Assembly: GCF_017352095.1 (NCBI RefSeq) | Contig: NZ_CP071463.1 | Span: 1,612,001-1,676,000, forward strand | Reading direction: 5' to 3' | DNA length: 64,000 nt | From: Natrinema longum | Lineage (GTDB): Archaea > Halobacteriota > Halobacteria > Halobacteriales > Natrialbaceae | The notes under the pieces: generated by a model | What the model saw: only the letters and a program-made list of their open reading frames with translations | The model's database searches: none | Told to the model about the DNA's origin: nothing | Position numbers and translations under genes: made by a program | Part shown: positions 44,352-52,880 of the stretch, piece after piece | How positions within the stretch are numbered: the stretch's first letter is position 1 | Layout: each line of letters opens with the position of its first letter

Positions 44352-45971
44352 TCACGATTCGGGCCCGTGTTCCTCGAGGAATTCGTCCCGTAACGCCGTC
44401 TTGCGGATCTTTCCGCTCCCCGTCTTCGGGAGGTCGGGACGGATCTCGACGACTCGCGGGTGTTTGTAGGGTGCGAGTTCGTCGAGGACGTACGCCTCGA
44501 CGTCGTCCGCGGTCAGGTCCGCGCCCGCTTTCGGCGTGATCGCGGCGGCGACGGTCTCGCCCCGGCGGTCGTCGGGAAGGCCGAAGACCGCCGCCTCGTG
44601 GATGGCCGAATGCTCGTAGAGCACGTTCTCGATTTCCCGCGGATAGACGTTGTACCCCGCGGTCAGGATCATCTCTTTCTCGCGTCCCTTGATGTAGTAG
44701 TAGTTGTCCGCGTCCCGCGTCCCGATGTCGCCCGTGCGGAACCACCCCTCCGCCGTGAATACCTCGTCGTTCGCTTCGGGGTTCTCGTAGTAGCCCTTCA
44801 TCACCTGTGGTCCCTGAACGAGGATTTCGCCCTCCTCGCCGGGGCCGACCTCGGTCCCGTCCTCGTCGACGATCTTCGAGCGCGTGTGGCCGACGGGTTG
44901 CCCGACGCTGCCGGGCCTGTTTCCGAGCGACGACCACCGGATCGTGTGGGTCGTCGCGGTCGTCTCGGTCAGGCCGTACCCCTCCGAGAGCGGGACGTCG
45001 AAGGCCTCCTCGAATCGCTCCTGGGTCGGTGCCGGGAGCTTGTCGCCACCCTGTCCCGCCCGAACCAGCGTCGACAGGTCGTACTCGTCGGGATCGGAAG
45101 CCTCGAGCAGATCGACGAACATCGCGGCGACGCCGGTAAACGACGGCACGTCGTGCTCGTCGAGCGTGCGGAGGACCCGTTCCGGGTCCCACTGATCCGG
45201 GCGGAGCAGGTGCAGCGTCCGACCGGCACACAGCGACGCCATCATCCCGAGCAGCCCGGTGATGTGGTACATCGGCAGGACGATGAGCCCGTCGCCGTCG
45301 ATCGGGCTCGCGCTGTAACTCGAGACGCCCTGTGCGATCTGGACCCGGAAGTTGCGGTGGGTCAACAGGACGCCCTTGGGCTCGCCCGTGGTCCCCGAGG
45401 TGTAGGGCTGGAGGAGGACATCGTCGTCCTCGCGGTCGGCGATCGCCGCGTTCGTATCGCCGCCGAGTTCCGGCAGTGACGGGTGGTCGCTACCCGGCGT
45501 CGCGCCGACGATCTCCGTCTCGAGGTCCGCGACGGCCTCGACGACGTAGGCGTCGGCTCGCGGGCGATACCCGCTCGCATCTCCCGCGGCGCGTGGCGCC
45601 GCGCCCTCGACCAGCACCGCCTCCGCGTCGGCGTGGTCGAGCTGGTATTCGATCTCGCGACGGCGGTATTCGGGGTTCAGCGGACTCGCGATGACACCGG
45701 CGTGACAGCAGGCCCAGATGGCGGTACAGAAGGGAATGCCGTTCGGCATGTAGACGCCGACCCGGTCGCCGGCCTCGAGGCCGAGTTCTCGAAGCCCGTT
45801 CGCAATCCGTGCAACGCGATCGCCGAACTCGCGGTAGGTGATCGTCTCGCCGGCGTGTTCGATCGCGATCGTATCAGGGAATTTCGTAATCGCTCGGTCG
45901 AGCAAGTTGGCGACGTTCCCGTCGTAGGGCGGCTCGAGGAGCGTCTCCGCAGGGACGATATCGAGCTCCAT
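44352..45971 (-). CDS. Acyl-CoA ligase (AMP-forming)
   Basis: A 539-residue ANL-superfamily ligase: P-loop TSGTTGEPKG at residues 191-200, GYGLTETTATTH, FRTGDIGTRDADNYYYIKGREKE and GYNVYPREIE in the C-terminal hinge, and the catalytic-lysine motif KTGSGKIRK near 520. It is related to the ligases at 4857 and 50285. An N-terminal leader of about 18 residues precedes the first helix. It is followed on the same strand by the MFS gene 42 bases away. Chain specificity is uncertain. Confidence 0.9.
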   Translation of the reverse strand: MELDIVPAETLLEPPYDGNVANLLDRAITKFPDTIAIEHAGETITYREFGDRVARIANGLRELGLEAGDRVGVYMPNGIPFCTAIWACCHAGVIASPLNPEYRRREIEYQLDHADAEAVLVEGAAPRAAGDASGYRPRADAYVVEAVADLETEIVGATPGSDHPSLPELGGDTNAAIADREDDDVLLQPYTSGTTGEPKGVLLTHRNFRVQIAQGVSSYSASPIDGDGLIVLPMYHITGLLGMMASLCAGRTLHLLRPDQWDPERVLRTLDEHDVPSFTGVAAMFVDLLEASDPDEYDLSTLVRAGQGGDKLPAPTQERFEEAFDVPLSEGYGLTETTATTHTIRWSSLGNRPGSVGQPVGHTRSKIVDEDGTEVGPGEEGEILVQGPQVMKGYYENPEANDEVFTAEGWFRTGDIGTRDADNYYYIKGREKEMILTAGYNVYPREIENVLYEHSAIHEAAVFGLPDDRRGETVAAAITPKAGADLTADDVEAYVLDELAPYKHPRVVEIRPDLPKTGSGKIRKTALRDEFLEEHGPES

Positions 45972-46103
45972 ATTGCCAGTGGTTTGTCGTTCGACCTGAA
46001 AAGTATGCGGGTACTGGTAACAGTGAACATGTTTCGAGACACCTGTCCCTAACTCGAGGGGCGAGCCCCCACGGCGGTATACGCGAGGTGAGCGTCCGCC
46101 GGG

Positions 46104-46877
46104 TTACTCCTCGAGGCGCGGTCGTCCTTTGATCGTGACCGTCTCGCCGACCATGTACGAGGAGGCGGGACTGGCGAGGAACTGCGCGAGGTCGGCGACC
46201 TCCTCGGGGCTGCCGATGGTGCGGTCCGGGGTCGTTCGGGCGATTTCGTCCGCATCGTCGTCGACGCCCATCTGAGTGCGGACGCCCTCGGTCGCGACGA
46301 GGCCGGGCGCGATGCAATTGACCCAGATGTCGTCCTCGGCCCAGTCGGCCGCGACGGAGGTCGTGAAGTTGACGACGCCGGCTTTGGCGGCCCCGTAGTG
46401 ACTCATCGACCGCGAGCCGCGGGTGCCCGCGACGCTGGCGAAGTTGACGATCCGGCCGCCGCCGTGCTCGCGCATGTACTCGCCGGCGATCTGCGAGCAG
46501 TGGAACGTGCCGTGGAGGTTGATGTCGACGATCGTCTTCCAGCCGTTCTCGCTGATCTCGGCCGGCGGGGCCTGGAAGCTCGCCCCCGCGTTGTTGATCA
46601 GCACGTCGAGCGCGCCGAACGCCGCGACGGTCTCGTCGACGAGTCGCTGGACGGCCTCCCGATCCGTCACGTCGCACTCGATCGCGATCGCCTCGCCCGG
46701 CCGATCGCTCTCGTTGATCGCGTCGGCGACCGGCTCGACGTTCTCGAGTTCGCGAGACGTGACGACCACGTTCGCGCCGTCGTCGGCGAAGCGCTCGACG
46801 ATCGTCCTCCCGATGCCACTCGAGGAGCCGGTGACGATCGCAGTCTCCCCGTCGACGCTGAACTGTGCCGTCGTCAT
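46104..46877 (-). CDS. Short-chain dehydrogenase/reductase
   Basis: A 257-residue classical SDR. It has TGSSSGIGRTIVERFADDG for cofactor binding, VTSRELEN after the second strand (Ser-Arg favours NADP), NNAGASF, and the catalytic FASVAGTRGSRSMSHYGAAK. The C-terminus YMVGETVTIKGRPRLEE closes the substrate pocket. It is a candidate 3-hydroxyacyl-CoA or 3-oxoacyl dehydrogenase. It starts at the ATG at 46877, diverging from the MaoC gene, with a family 1 repeat between them, and lies about 130 bases upstream of the ligase gene at 44352-45971 on the same strand. Confidence 0.88.
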   Translation of the reverse strand: MTTAQFSVDGETAIVTGSSSGIGRTIVERFADDGANVVVTSRELENVEPVADAINESDRPGEAIAIECDVTDREAVQRLVDETVAAFGALDVLINNAGASFQAPPAEISENGWKTIVDINLHGTFHCSQIAGEYMREHGGGRIVNFASVAGTRGSRSMSHYGAAKAGVVNFTTSVAADWAEDDIWVNCIAPGLVATEGVRTQMGVDDDADEIARTTPDRTIGSPEEVADLAQFLASPASSYMVGETVTIKGRPRLEE

Positions 46878-47001
46878 CGGTGCGCCTCCGCGACGCGCGT
46901 CCGTTCTACTGACCGTTCGCTCGAGCCGAGTATGATACTCTCTGCCATGAGCGTCTACGGGTTCATCGACCGCCGGTATAAGCGATTCGACCGGTCGGCA
47001 C

Positions 47002-47136
47002 GCGGTGGCGCGCGCTGGCCCGCGGCGAACGACGAGTGAGACGCGGGCCGACATTGCGCGAGGGATGAGTGAGCGACTGAAAGGAGCGAACGAATCGGTT
47101 GGGGAGGGCGTGGCCTTTCAGTGTTACCACGGTAAC
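47002..47136 (+). repeat. Dispersed repeat family 1, copy D
   Basis: Starts cgcggtggcgcgcgctgg, contains gcgcgagggatgagtgagcga and gaacgaatcggttggggagg, and ends in the perfect palindrome gttaccacggtaac at 47123-47136. It stands alone, without a facing partner, in the 467-base gap between the divergent SDR and MaoC genes; the remaining sequence of that gap shows nothing else convincing. Confidence 0.75.
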
Positions 47137-47344
47137 AGGACACTCATCACCGTTGGGAGGACGACTTCAGCCGGTGAATCCAGATCCGCCGAACGGTCTC
47201 ACGCGACTCGCATCCGAGAAGGGTACTGTTATGTCAGTCGTCCGCAAACCATGTCGCCAATGAAACGCGGACACCGCACCGAGGTGCGACGCGACGCGAC
47301 GACCGACCAGCCCGCGACCGCCCCAGAAGCCACGGAGGGCCACG

Positions 47345-48367
47345 ATGCCGAATAAGCCCCTCGAGGAACTCGAGGCGATGGTCGGCGACTCCCGAGTCAC
47401 CGCCAAAGCGTTCCGCATCGAACCCGGCAAGGTCGAGGAGTTCGCGCGAGCGATCACGTCCGACGACCCGGTGTTCCGCGACGAGACGGCAGCGGCCGAG
47501 CGGGGCCACGACCGCGTGCCCGCACCGCTGACCTACACGCAGGTCGCCCGGTTCCCGCGGTACACCCCCGCCGACGTCGACGGCAAGGGCTTCGACCTCG
47601 GCTTCCAGCCGGAGTACGTCCTCCACGGCGAGCAGGCCCACGAGTACGAGCGCCCGATCTACGTCGGCGACGTCCTCGAGGGAACGACCACCCTCGCGGA
47701 CGTCTTCCAGCGCGAGGGCGGCCGCGCGGGGACGATGACCTTCGCCGTCCTCGAGACCGAGTACCGGACGCGAGACGGCGACCTCGTCCTCACCGATCGC
47801 TCGACCGCGATCGAAACGCAGGGTGCGGTCGACGACGGCGATGGGAACGGCGACGGCGAGGCGGGCGAACCGACCGACGACCCCGCGGCCGAGACGAACG
47901 GCGGAGCCGCCCGAACGGAGCCGACAGCGCCGTCGGAGACGACCGCCGAGTTCGAGCGCGTCCACACGGTCGACGACCTCGCGGTCGGCGACGCCGGACC
48001 GACGGTCGTCGTCGAGGACCTCGAGCGCCAACACTTCGTCAAGTACGCTGGTGCCAGCGGCGACTTCAACCCGATCCACTACGACGAGCCCTACGCGACG
48101 GCCGCGGGCAACGAGAGCGTCTTCGGGCAGGGCATGTTCACCGCCGGACTCACCTCGCGGGTCGTCACTGAGTGGTTCGACCTCGCCGACGTCGCGAGTT
48201 TCGGCCTCCGGTTCCAGTCGCGCGTCTTCCCCGGCGACACCGTCGTCGCCACCGGCGAGGTCGTCGAAGTCGATCGCGATTCGGGAACCGTCGAGACGGC
48301 ACTCGAGGCGCGGACGACCGACGGCGAGACGCTGCTGACCGGAACGGCGACGGCCGACCTCGAATAA
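47345..48367 (+). CDS. Double-hotdog MaoC-family enoyl-CoA hydratase
   Basis: A 340-residue protein of two hotdog domains joined by an acidic linker (about residues 160-200). The N-terminal domain (FAS1-like dehydratase) lacks the catalytic pair; the C-terminal domain has GASGDFNPIHYDEPYA with Asp240 and His245, the active-site pair of R-specific hydratases and dehydratases. Such two-domain forms accept bulky or branched enoyl-CoAs. The product would be a 3-hydroxyacyl-CoA. It is convergent with the DUF35 and Ltp-like genes, and overlaps nothing. The short upstream frame that runs into its ATG is not supported as a gene. Confidence 0.85.
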   Translation: MPNKPLEELEAMVGDSRVTAKAFRIEPGKVEEFARAITSDDPVFRDETAAAERGHDRVPAPLTYTQVARFPRYTPADVDGKGFDLGFQPEYVLHGEQAHEYERPIYVGDVLEGTTTLADVFQREGGRAGTMTFAVLETEYRTRDGDLVLTDRSTAIETQGAVDDGDGNGDGEAGEPTDDPAAETNGGAARTEPTAPSETTAEFERVHTVDDLAVGDAGPTVVVEDLERQHFVKYAGASGDFNPIHYDEPYATAAGNESVFGQGMFTAGLTSRVVTEWFDLADVASFGLRFQSRVFPGDTVVATGEVVEVDRDSGTVETALEARTTDGETLLTGTATADLE

Positions 48368-48371
48368 AAAA
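48366..48371 (-). terminator. T-run terminator candidate of the DUF35 gene
   Basis: Six A on the plus strand, that is a run of six T on the minus strand, about 18 bases after the DUF35 stop codon. Poly-T tracts end transcripts in archaea. It overlaps the last base of the MaoC stop codon. Confidence 0.4.
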
Positions 48372-48388
48372 GACGCGCGCCGAACGTG

Positions 48389-48814
48389 TTACTCCGGGAC
48401 GAACACCGGAATCGCTGCTTCCTCGGAGATCTGCCAGAACGTGACGCCGACGGCCGCGCCGATCTCGAGACGCTCGAGATCGGCATCGAGCAGGGCGAGC
48501 AGGCGCGGCCCCTCCGCGAGCTCGATCGCGCCGACGACGTAGGGTGTCCGATCGGCGAACCCCGGCTCGCCGGGCACGTAGCAGACGGTGTACGTGTAGA
48601 TCGTGCCGACGCCTTCGCTCGCCTCGAACGGCGGGTCCTCGGCCCCGCAGGCGGTACAGACCGCTCGCGGGTACAGCTGGCGGTTACCACAGTCACACTC
48701 CTGGTACAGGAGTCTGCCCTCGAGCGTCGCTTCCCAGAACGGGACCGTCGCACCGGTCGGGACGGGAACTGGCCCCTCCCATTCGTCGCGGCAGTCCTCG
48801 ACCTGCCCCGTCAT
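48389..48814 (-). CDS. DUF35 Zn-ribbon/OB-fold acyl-CoA-binding protein
   Basis: A 141-residue partner protein. The rubredoxin-like zinc ribbon uses Cys40, Cys42, Cys53 and Cys56 (ECDCGNRQLYPRAVCTACG); an OB-fold follows (GVGTIYTYTVCY, PYVVGAIELAEGPRLLALL). DUF35 proteins bind thiolase-fold enzymes and shuttle CoA esters; in steroid-degrading bacteria the DUF35 part of ChsH2 is needed by the aldolase Ltp2. Its ATG overlaps the stop of the upstream Ltp-like gene by four bases, so the two products are made together and probably form one complex. Confidence 0.88.
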   Translation of the reverse strand: MTGQVEDCRDEWEGPVPVPTGATVPFWEATLEGRLLYQECDCGNRQLYPRAVCTACGAEDPPFEASEGVGTIYTYTVCYVPGEPGFADRTPYVVGAIELAEGPRLLALLDADLERLEIGAAVGVTFWQISEEAAIPVFVPE

Positions 48815-49959
48815 GATTCCCTCCGGAGGACGACCGTGCTACTCGAAGAGAGTAGGCCGCCGGTACCGTGGGCGACGGCGACCTCGGCGTCGTCGACCTG
48901 CCGGTCGCCCGTGTACTCGCCCCGGAGCTGGCGGACGGCCTCGACGAGGACGAACACGCCGAAGTGACCGGGGTGACAGTACGAGAGGCCGCCGCCCTGC
49001 GTGTTCATCGGTAACTCGCCGCCGGGAGCGGTGGTGCCGCCTTCGACGAACGCGCCGCCCGCGCCCTTCTCGCAGAAACCGAGATCCTCGAGGGTGACCA
49101 GCGCGGTGTACGTAAAGGAGTCGTATATCTCGGCGACGTCGACGTCGTCGTGGGTAATCCCCGCTTGCTCGAAGGCGTTCGGTCCCGTGACCGCCGCGCC
49201 GGTGGTCGTCATGTCGGGCATCTCGCTTACGTCCTGACGGTGGGTGCTCGTCGACGCGACGCCAGCGACGGCGATCTCCGGCACGTCGAGTTCGCGGGCC
49301 CGCTCCTCGCTCACGAGCACGACCGCGCCGCCGCCGTCCGAGACGAGACAACAGTCCAGCAGGTCGAACGGCTCGGCGATCCGTCGGGACTCGAGAACGT
49401 CGTCGACCGTAATCGGCTCTCGATGGGCCGCCTTGGGGTTCATCGACGCCCACTCCCGAGTCGAGACGGCGATCTCGGCGAGCTGTTCCTCGGTCGTCCC
49501 GTACTCGTGCATGTGTCGCCGCGCGGCCATCGCGTAGGCTCCGGGCGGCCTGAAGAGGCCCGTCGGCCGGACGAAGCCGTCGATCGGGTGGGTCTCCTCG
49601 AGCGATTGCTCCCTGTCGGGGCCCGTCTTGCGCGTCGAGCCGTAGGCGACGACCACGACGTCGGCCTCGCCGCGGGCCATCGCGTCGCCGACGTGGCCAC
49701 AGAAGTGCTCGAACGACGAGCCGCCGATCTCGGTCCCCTCGAGAAACGAGGGTTCGTCGAGGTCGAGGTACTCCGCGAGTACCAGCGCCGGCATGTAGTC
49801 GTCGCCGCCGGCGACCGCGACGCCGTCGACCTCGTCGAGAGTACAGCCGGCGTCCTCGAGCGCGCGAACGGTCGCGATCGCCGCGTTATCGAGCCAGTTC
49901 CGGTCGGGCGTTTCGCCGAGTTCGCTTTCGGCGACGCCCGCGACGATCGGTTCAGTCAC
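48811..49959 (-). CDS. Thiolase-fold Ltp2-like protein (putative side-chain aldolase or non-classical thiolase)
   Basis: A 382-residue thiolase-superfamily protein. Where classical thiolases have the nucleophilic Cys, this one has GGSSFEHFCGHVGDA (residues 79-93), with His85 at the aligned place and a Cys two residues later, so ordinary thiolysis is doubtful. The C-terminal half has AEIYDSFTY (Tyr279), LEDLGFCEKG and QGGGLSYCHPGHFG (Tyr327, His329), blocks I associate with the Ltp family, whose member Ltp2 performs retro-aldol cleavage of a beta-hydroxy branched CoA ester with a DUF35 partner. Translation starts at GTG 49959, preceded by a GGAGGG ribosome-binding site. The DUF35 gene follows with a four-base overlap. 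Confidence 0.78.
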   Translation of the reverse strand: MTEPIVAGVAESELGETPDRNWLDNAAIATVRALEDAGCTLDEVDGVAVAGGDDYMPALVLAEYLDLDEPSFLEGTEIGGSSFEHFCGHVGDAMARGEADVVVVAYGSTRKTGPDREQSLEETHPIDGFVRPTGLFRPPGAYAMAARRHMHEYGTTEEQLAEIAVSTREWASMNPKAAHREPITVDDVLESRRIAEPFDLLDCCLVSDGGGAVVLVSEERARELDVPEIAVAGVASTSTHRQDVSEMPDMTTTGAAVTGPNAFEQAGITHDDVDVAEIYDSFTYTALVTLEDLGFCEKGAGGAFVEGGTTAPGGELPMNTQGGGLSYCHPGHFGVFVLVEAVRQLRGEYTGDRQVDDAEVAVAHGTGGLLSSSSTVVLRRES

Positions 49960-50284
49960 AGGCGTCCCTCCGCCTCTCGGATCGTGCCATGGTCTCCCGA
50001 TATCCCGACCGACCGCAAATAAGTTGTGGTAGGTTATGTCACAGCATTCGTCTCGCGGCCGGCCGCGCCGGCCGCTACTGAATCGAGGCCGGTACCCGCG
50101 CCTCGGGTACACTGCTGAGCCATACGCGTGTCCCGTACATCGGAGACGGACACGTGGGGAGACGAAGTCGAGAACCCGCTTCGAGCTTGGACGACGAATC
50201 GGTACTGACCGACTGAACTGCGGATTCCGACGCCCTCTCCCCGTCAGGGGTACTATTTTATATTACTGCGTGATATCATGGCGC
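49960..50284. other. 325-base intergenic region with a perfect GC palindrome
   Basis: No gene is supported here. At 50055-50075 GCGGCCGGC pairs exactly with GCCGGCCGC around a three-base loop, a strong hairpin if transcribed. The right end holds the promoter of the ligase gene, the left end the ribosome-binding site of the Ltp-like gene. Confidence 0.45.
50253..50264 (+). promoter_or_regulatory. TATA box of the ligase gene
   Basis: The string ctattttatatt lies about 27 bases before the ATG at 50285, the clearest TATA-like box in the window; the transcript is probably leaderless. Confidence 0.6.
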
Positions 50285-51859
50285 ATGGATTTGGCAAGCG
50301 TTAGCGAAAGTGCGAGAGAAGGAAACGTCGCGCGACTGCACGACGAGACGGCGCGCCACCACGGCGACGCACGGGCGATCGAGTACCACGGAGAGACGCT
50401 GACCCACGACGAACTCCAGACCGAGAGTTCGCGGTTCGCCGGCGGCCTGGCCGACCTCGGGATCGAACCCGGCGACGTACTGCTCCAGTACCTGCCGAAC
50501 TGTCCGCCGTACCTGATCGGCGCGCTCGGGGCCTTCAAAGCGGGCGTGATCGTCTCGCCGGTCAATCCCCAGTACCGCAAGCGGGAGCTGACCTACCAGC
50601 TCGAGGACACCCAGGCGACCGTCGTGTTGACACACGAGGCCCTCGAACCGTTCCTCGAGGAGGCACTCGCCGAGATCGACTGGGACCCGGTCGTCATCTC
50701 GGTCGGGACGGATGCCGACGATTTCCACGCCTTCGCCGACGTCCGGGACGAGGAGACGTTCGTCGAGCGGGCCGACGACGACGTGGCGCTGTTACCCTAC
50801 ACCTCGGGAACGACTGGCAAGCCCAAGGGAGTCGAGCTCACCCACCGCAACTTCCGCGCCCAGACGTTCGCCATCCTCTCCCAGGACCACGCCCTCGAGG
50901 ACGAGGCCGTCCGCAGCCTCGTCTGGCTGCCGCTGTACCACATCACCGGCTTCACCCACACCGCCTGGCAGCCGCTCGTCCGCGGCGGGAGCGTCTACCT
51001 GCGGAGTGCGGCCAACTGGGACGCCGACGCGGCGATGGAACTGATCGACGAGGAGGGGATCACCCACTACGTCGGCGTCACCGCCATGTACGTCGACATG
51101 ATCAACAGCGAGGACTTCGACGAGTACGATCTCACCAGCCTCGAGTCGGCTGGCGAGGGCGGCGCGAAGATGTCCGTCGCCGTCCAGGAGGAGTTCGAGG
51201 AGGTCGCCGGCGTCGAAATGGCCGAGGGATACGGGTTGACGGAGACGAACGGCGCGACCCACTCCCAGCGTGGCTCGACGTTCGGCCTGCGCCACGGCAC
51301 GATCGGCCAGCCGACTCGGATGACCGAAGCCAAGATCGTCGACTCGAGCGGCGAGACGGTCGGTATCGGCGAGGAGGGCGAACTCCTCGTCCGCGGTCCG
51401 CAGGTGATGAAGGGCTACCACGGGATGCCCGAGGCGACCGAGCGGGCCTTTACCGAAGAGGGCTGGTTCCGCACGGGCGACATCGCCCGGCGGGACGAGG
51501 ACAACTACTACGAGATCGTCGACCGGAAGAAGCACATGATCAACTCCGCCGGCTACAACATCTACCCCAGCGAACTCGAGGAACTCCTCGCCGAGCACGA
51601 GGCGGTCGCCGAGGGCGCGGTGGTGGGTATCCCCGACGAGCGCCGCAACGAGGTTCCGAAGGCCTACGTCGTCACCAAGCCGGGGGTCGAACCCGGCGTC
51701 GACGTCACGAGCGAGGAGATCAAAGACTTCTTCCTCGACAACGTCGCCTCCTACAAGCACCCCCGCGAGGTCGAGTTCATCGACGAACTCCCGCGGACGA
51801 CGTCGGGGAAGATCCAGAAGTACAAGCTCGAGGAACGCGAGGAGTCGGGGGACGAGTAG
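50285..51859 (+). CDS. Acyl-CoA ligase (AMP-forming)
   Basis: A 524-residue ligase: P-loop YTSGTTGKPKG near residue 172, GYGLTETNGATHSQ, FRTGDIARRDEDNYYEIVDRKKHM and INSAGYNIYPSELEE in the hinge region, and RTTSGKIQKYK near 512. Start placed at the ATG at 50285 on the basis of the TATA box; the longer open frame to 50036 is GC-rich non-coding sequence. Three bases separate its stop from the GTG of the hydroxyacid dehydrogenase, so the two are translated from one message. Confidence 0.9.
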   Translation: MDLASVSESAREGNVARLHDETARHHGDARAIEYHGETLTHDELQTESSRFAGGLADLGIEPGDVLLQYLPNCPPYLIGALGAFKAGVIVSPVNPQYRKRELTYQLEDTQATVVLTHEALEPFLEEALAEIDWDPVVISVGTDADDFHAFADVRDEETFVERADDDVALLPYTSGTTGKPKGVELTHRNFRAQTFAILSQDHALEDEAVRSLVWLPLYHITGFTHTAWQPLVRGGSVYLRSAANWDADAAMELIDEEGITHYVGVTAMYVDMINSEDFDEYDLTSLESAGEGGAKMSVAVQEEFEEVAGVEMAEGYGLTETNGATHSQRGSTFGLRHGTIGQPTRMTEAKIVDSSGETVGIGEEGELLVRGPQVMKGYHGMPEATERAFTEEGWFRTGDIARRDEDNYYEIVDRKKHMINSAGYNIYPSELEELLAEHEAVAEGAVVGIPDERRNEVPKAYVVTKPGVEPGVDVTSEEIKDFFLDNVASYKHPREVEFIDELPRTTSGKIQKYKLEEREESGDE

Positions 51860-51862
51860 CTC

Positions 51863-52801
51863 GTGACGGTCGTCGTCACCCCCCACGTCCTCGCAGGTGG
51901 CGGCCCGATCGTCACCGAGGAGATTCGCGCGCGGCGGCCGGATATCGACCTCGAGCACGTCGAGAACGAGGACGACCTGCTCGACGCCGTCGCCGACGCG
52001 GAGGTACTCCTCACGCATCGACTCCCCGAGGACGTGCTCGCGGCGGCCACCGACCTCGAGTGGGTGCAGGCGCTCAGCGCGGGTACCGACGCCTACGATC
52101 ACGACGCGCTGGCCGACCGCGACGTCGCGTTGACGACCGTCTCGGGGATTCACGCGAAACCGATCGGCCAGCAGGTACTCGGCTACCTGTTTCACTTCGA
52201 GCGAGGGTTCGATCGCGCCGTCGCCCAACAGCAACGGCGGGAGTGGGACCGCTACACGGGCGGCGAACTGGGTGACCGAACGGTCGGCATCGTCGGCGTC
52301 GGCGCGATCGGTTCGCAGGTCGCCGACTACTGCCGGCCCTTCGACGCCCGCGTGATCGGAACCAAACGCGATCCGACCAGTGCGCCGGACGCCGTCGACG
52401 ACATCTACGGTCCCGACGGCCTCGAGGCGGTGCTCGCCGAGAGCGACTATCTCGTCCTCGCCTGTCCGCTGACCGACGAGACGCGGGGGCTGATCGACGC
52501 CGACGCCCTCGCGACCCTGCGCGACGAGGCGATCCTCGTCAACGTCGCCCGCGGCGCGGTCGTCGATCAACCCGCGCTGGTCGACGCGCTCGAGGCCGAC
52601 GAACTCGGCGGCGCTGCGCTGGACGTTTTCGAGGCGGAACCGCTCCCCGACGACTCGCCGCTGTGGGACCGCGACGACGCGCTCGTGACGCCCCACATGG
52701 CCGGGAGCACGCCCCACTACTGGGAGCGGTGTGCCGACGTCTTCCTCCGGAACTACGAGCGGTTTCGCGAGGGAGCGGCCCTCGAGAACCGCGTCGTCTG
52801 A
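51863..52801 (+). CDS. D-2-hydroxyacid dehydrogenase
   Basis: A 312-residue NAD(P)-dependent dehydrogenase of the D-isomer-specific family. It has GIVGVGAIGSQVADYC for nucleotide binding near residue 144, the catalytic Arg in NVARGAVVDQ near 235, a Glu in DVFEAEPLP near 260 and the His in VTPHMAGSTPH near 280. It would reduce a 2-oxo acid or oxidise a D-2-hydroxy acid. Start is GTG. Being translationally linked to the ligase upstream, it may handle a 2-hydroxy acid made or used in the same pathway. Confidence 0.88.
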   Translation: MTVVVTPHVLAGGGPIVTEEIRARRPDIDLEHVENEDDLLDAVADAEVLLTHRLPEDVLAAATDLEWVQALSAGTDAYDHDALADRDVALTTVSGIHAKPIGQQVLGYLFHFERGFDRAVAQQQRREWDRYTGGELGDRTVGIVGVGAIGSQVADYCRPFDARVIGTKRDPTSAPDAVDDIYGPDGLEAVLAESDYLVLACPLTDETRGLIDADALATLRDEAILVNVARGAVVDQPALVDALEADELGGAALDVFEAEPLPDDSPLWDRDDALVTPHMAGSTPHYWERCADVFLRNYERFREGAALENRVV

Positions 52802-52880
52802 GTCCGGGACTCGAGGGTGGTTCGCCGCTCGAGCCACGACGCGTCCATAGATTGAAGGGGTCCCCCGTCGACCACCGTGT

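Noticed and set aside
47251-47355. Short frame MSPMKRGHRTEV overlapping the MaoC start
   Set aside because: Thirty-four codons, low-complexity and without hydrophobic or conserved segments; no good evidence that it is translated.
48811-49959. Ordinary acetyl-CoA acetyltransferase
   Set aside because: The Cys/His/Cys set of classical thiolases is not in place, unlike in the two true thiolases of the window.
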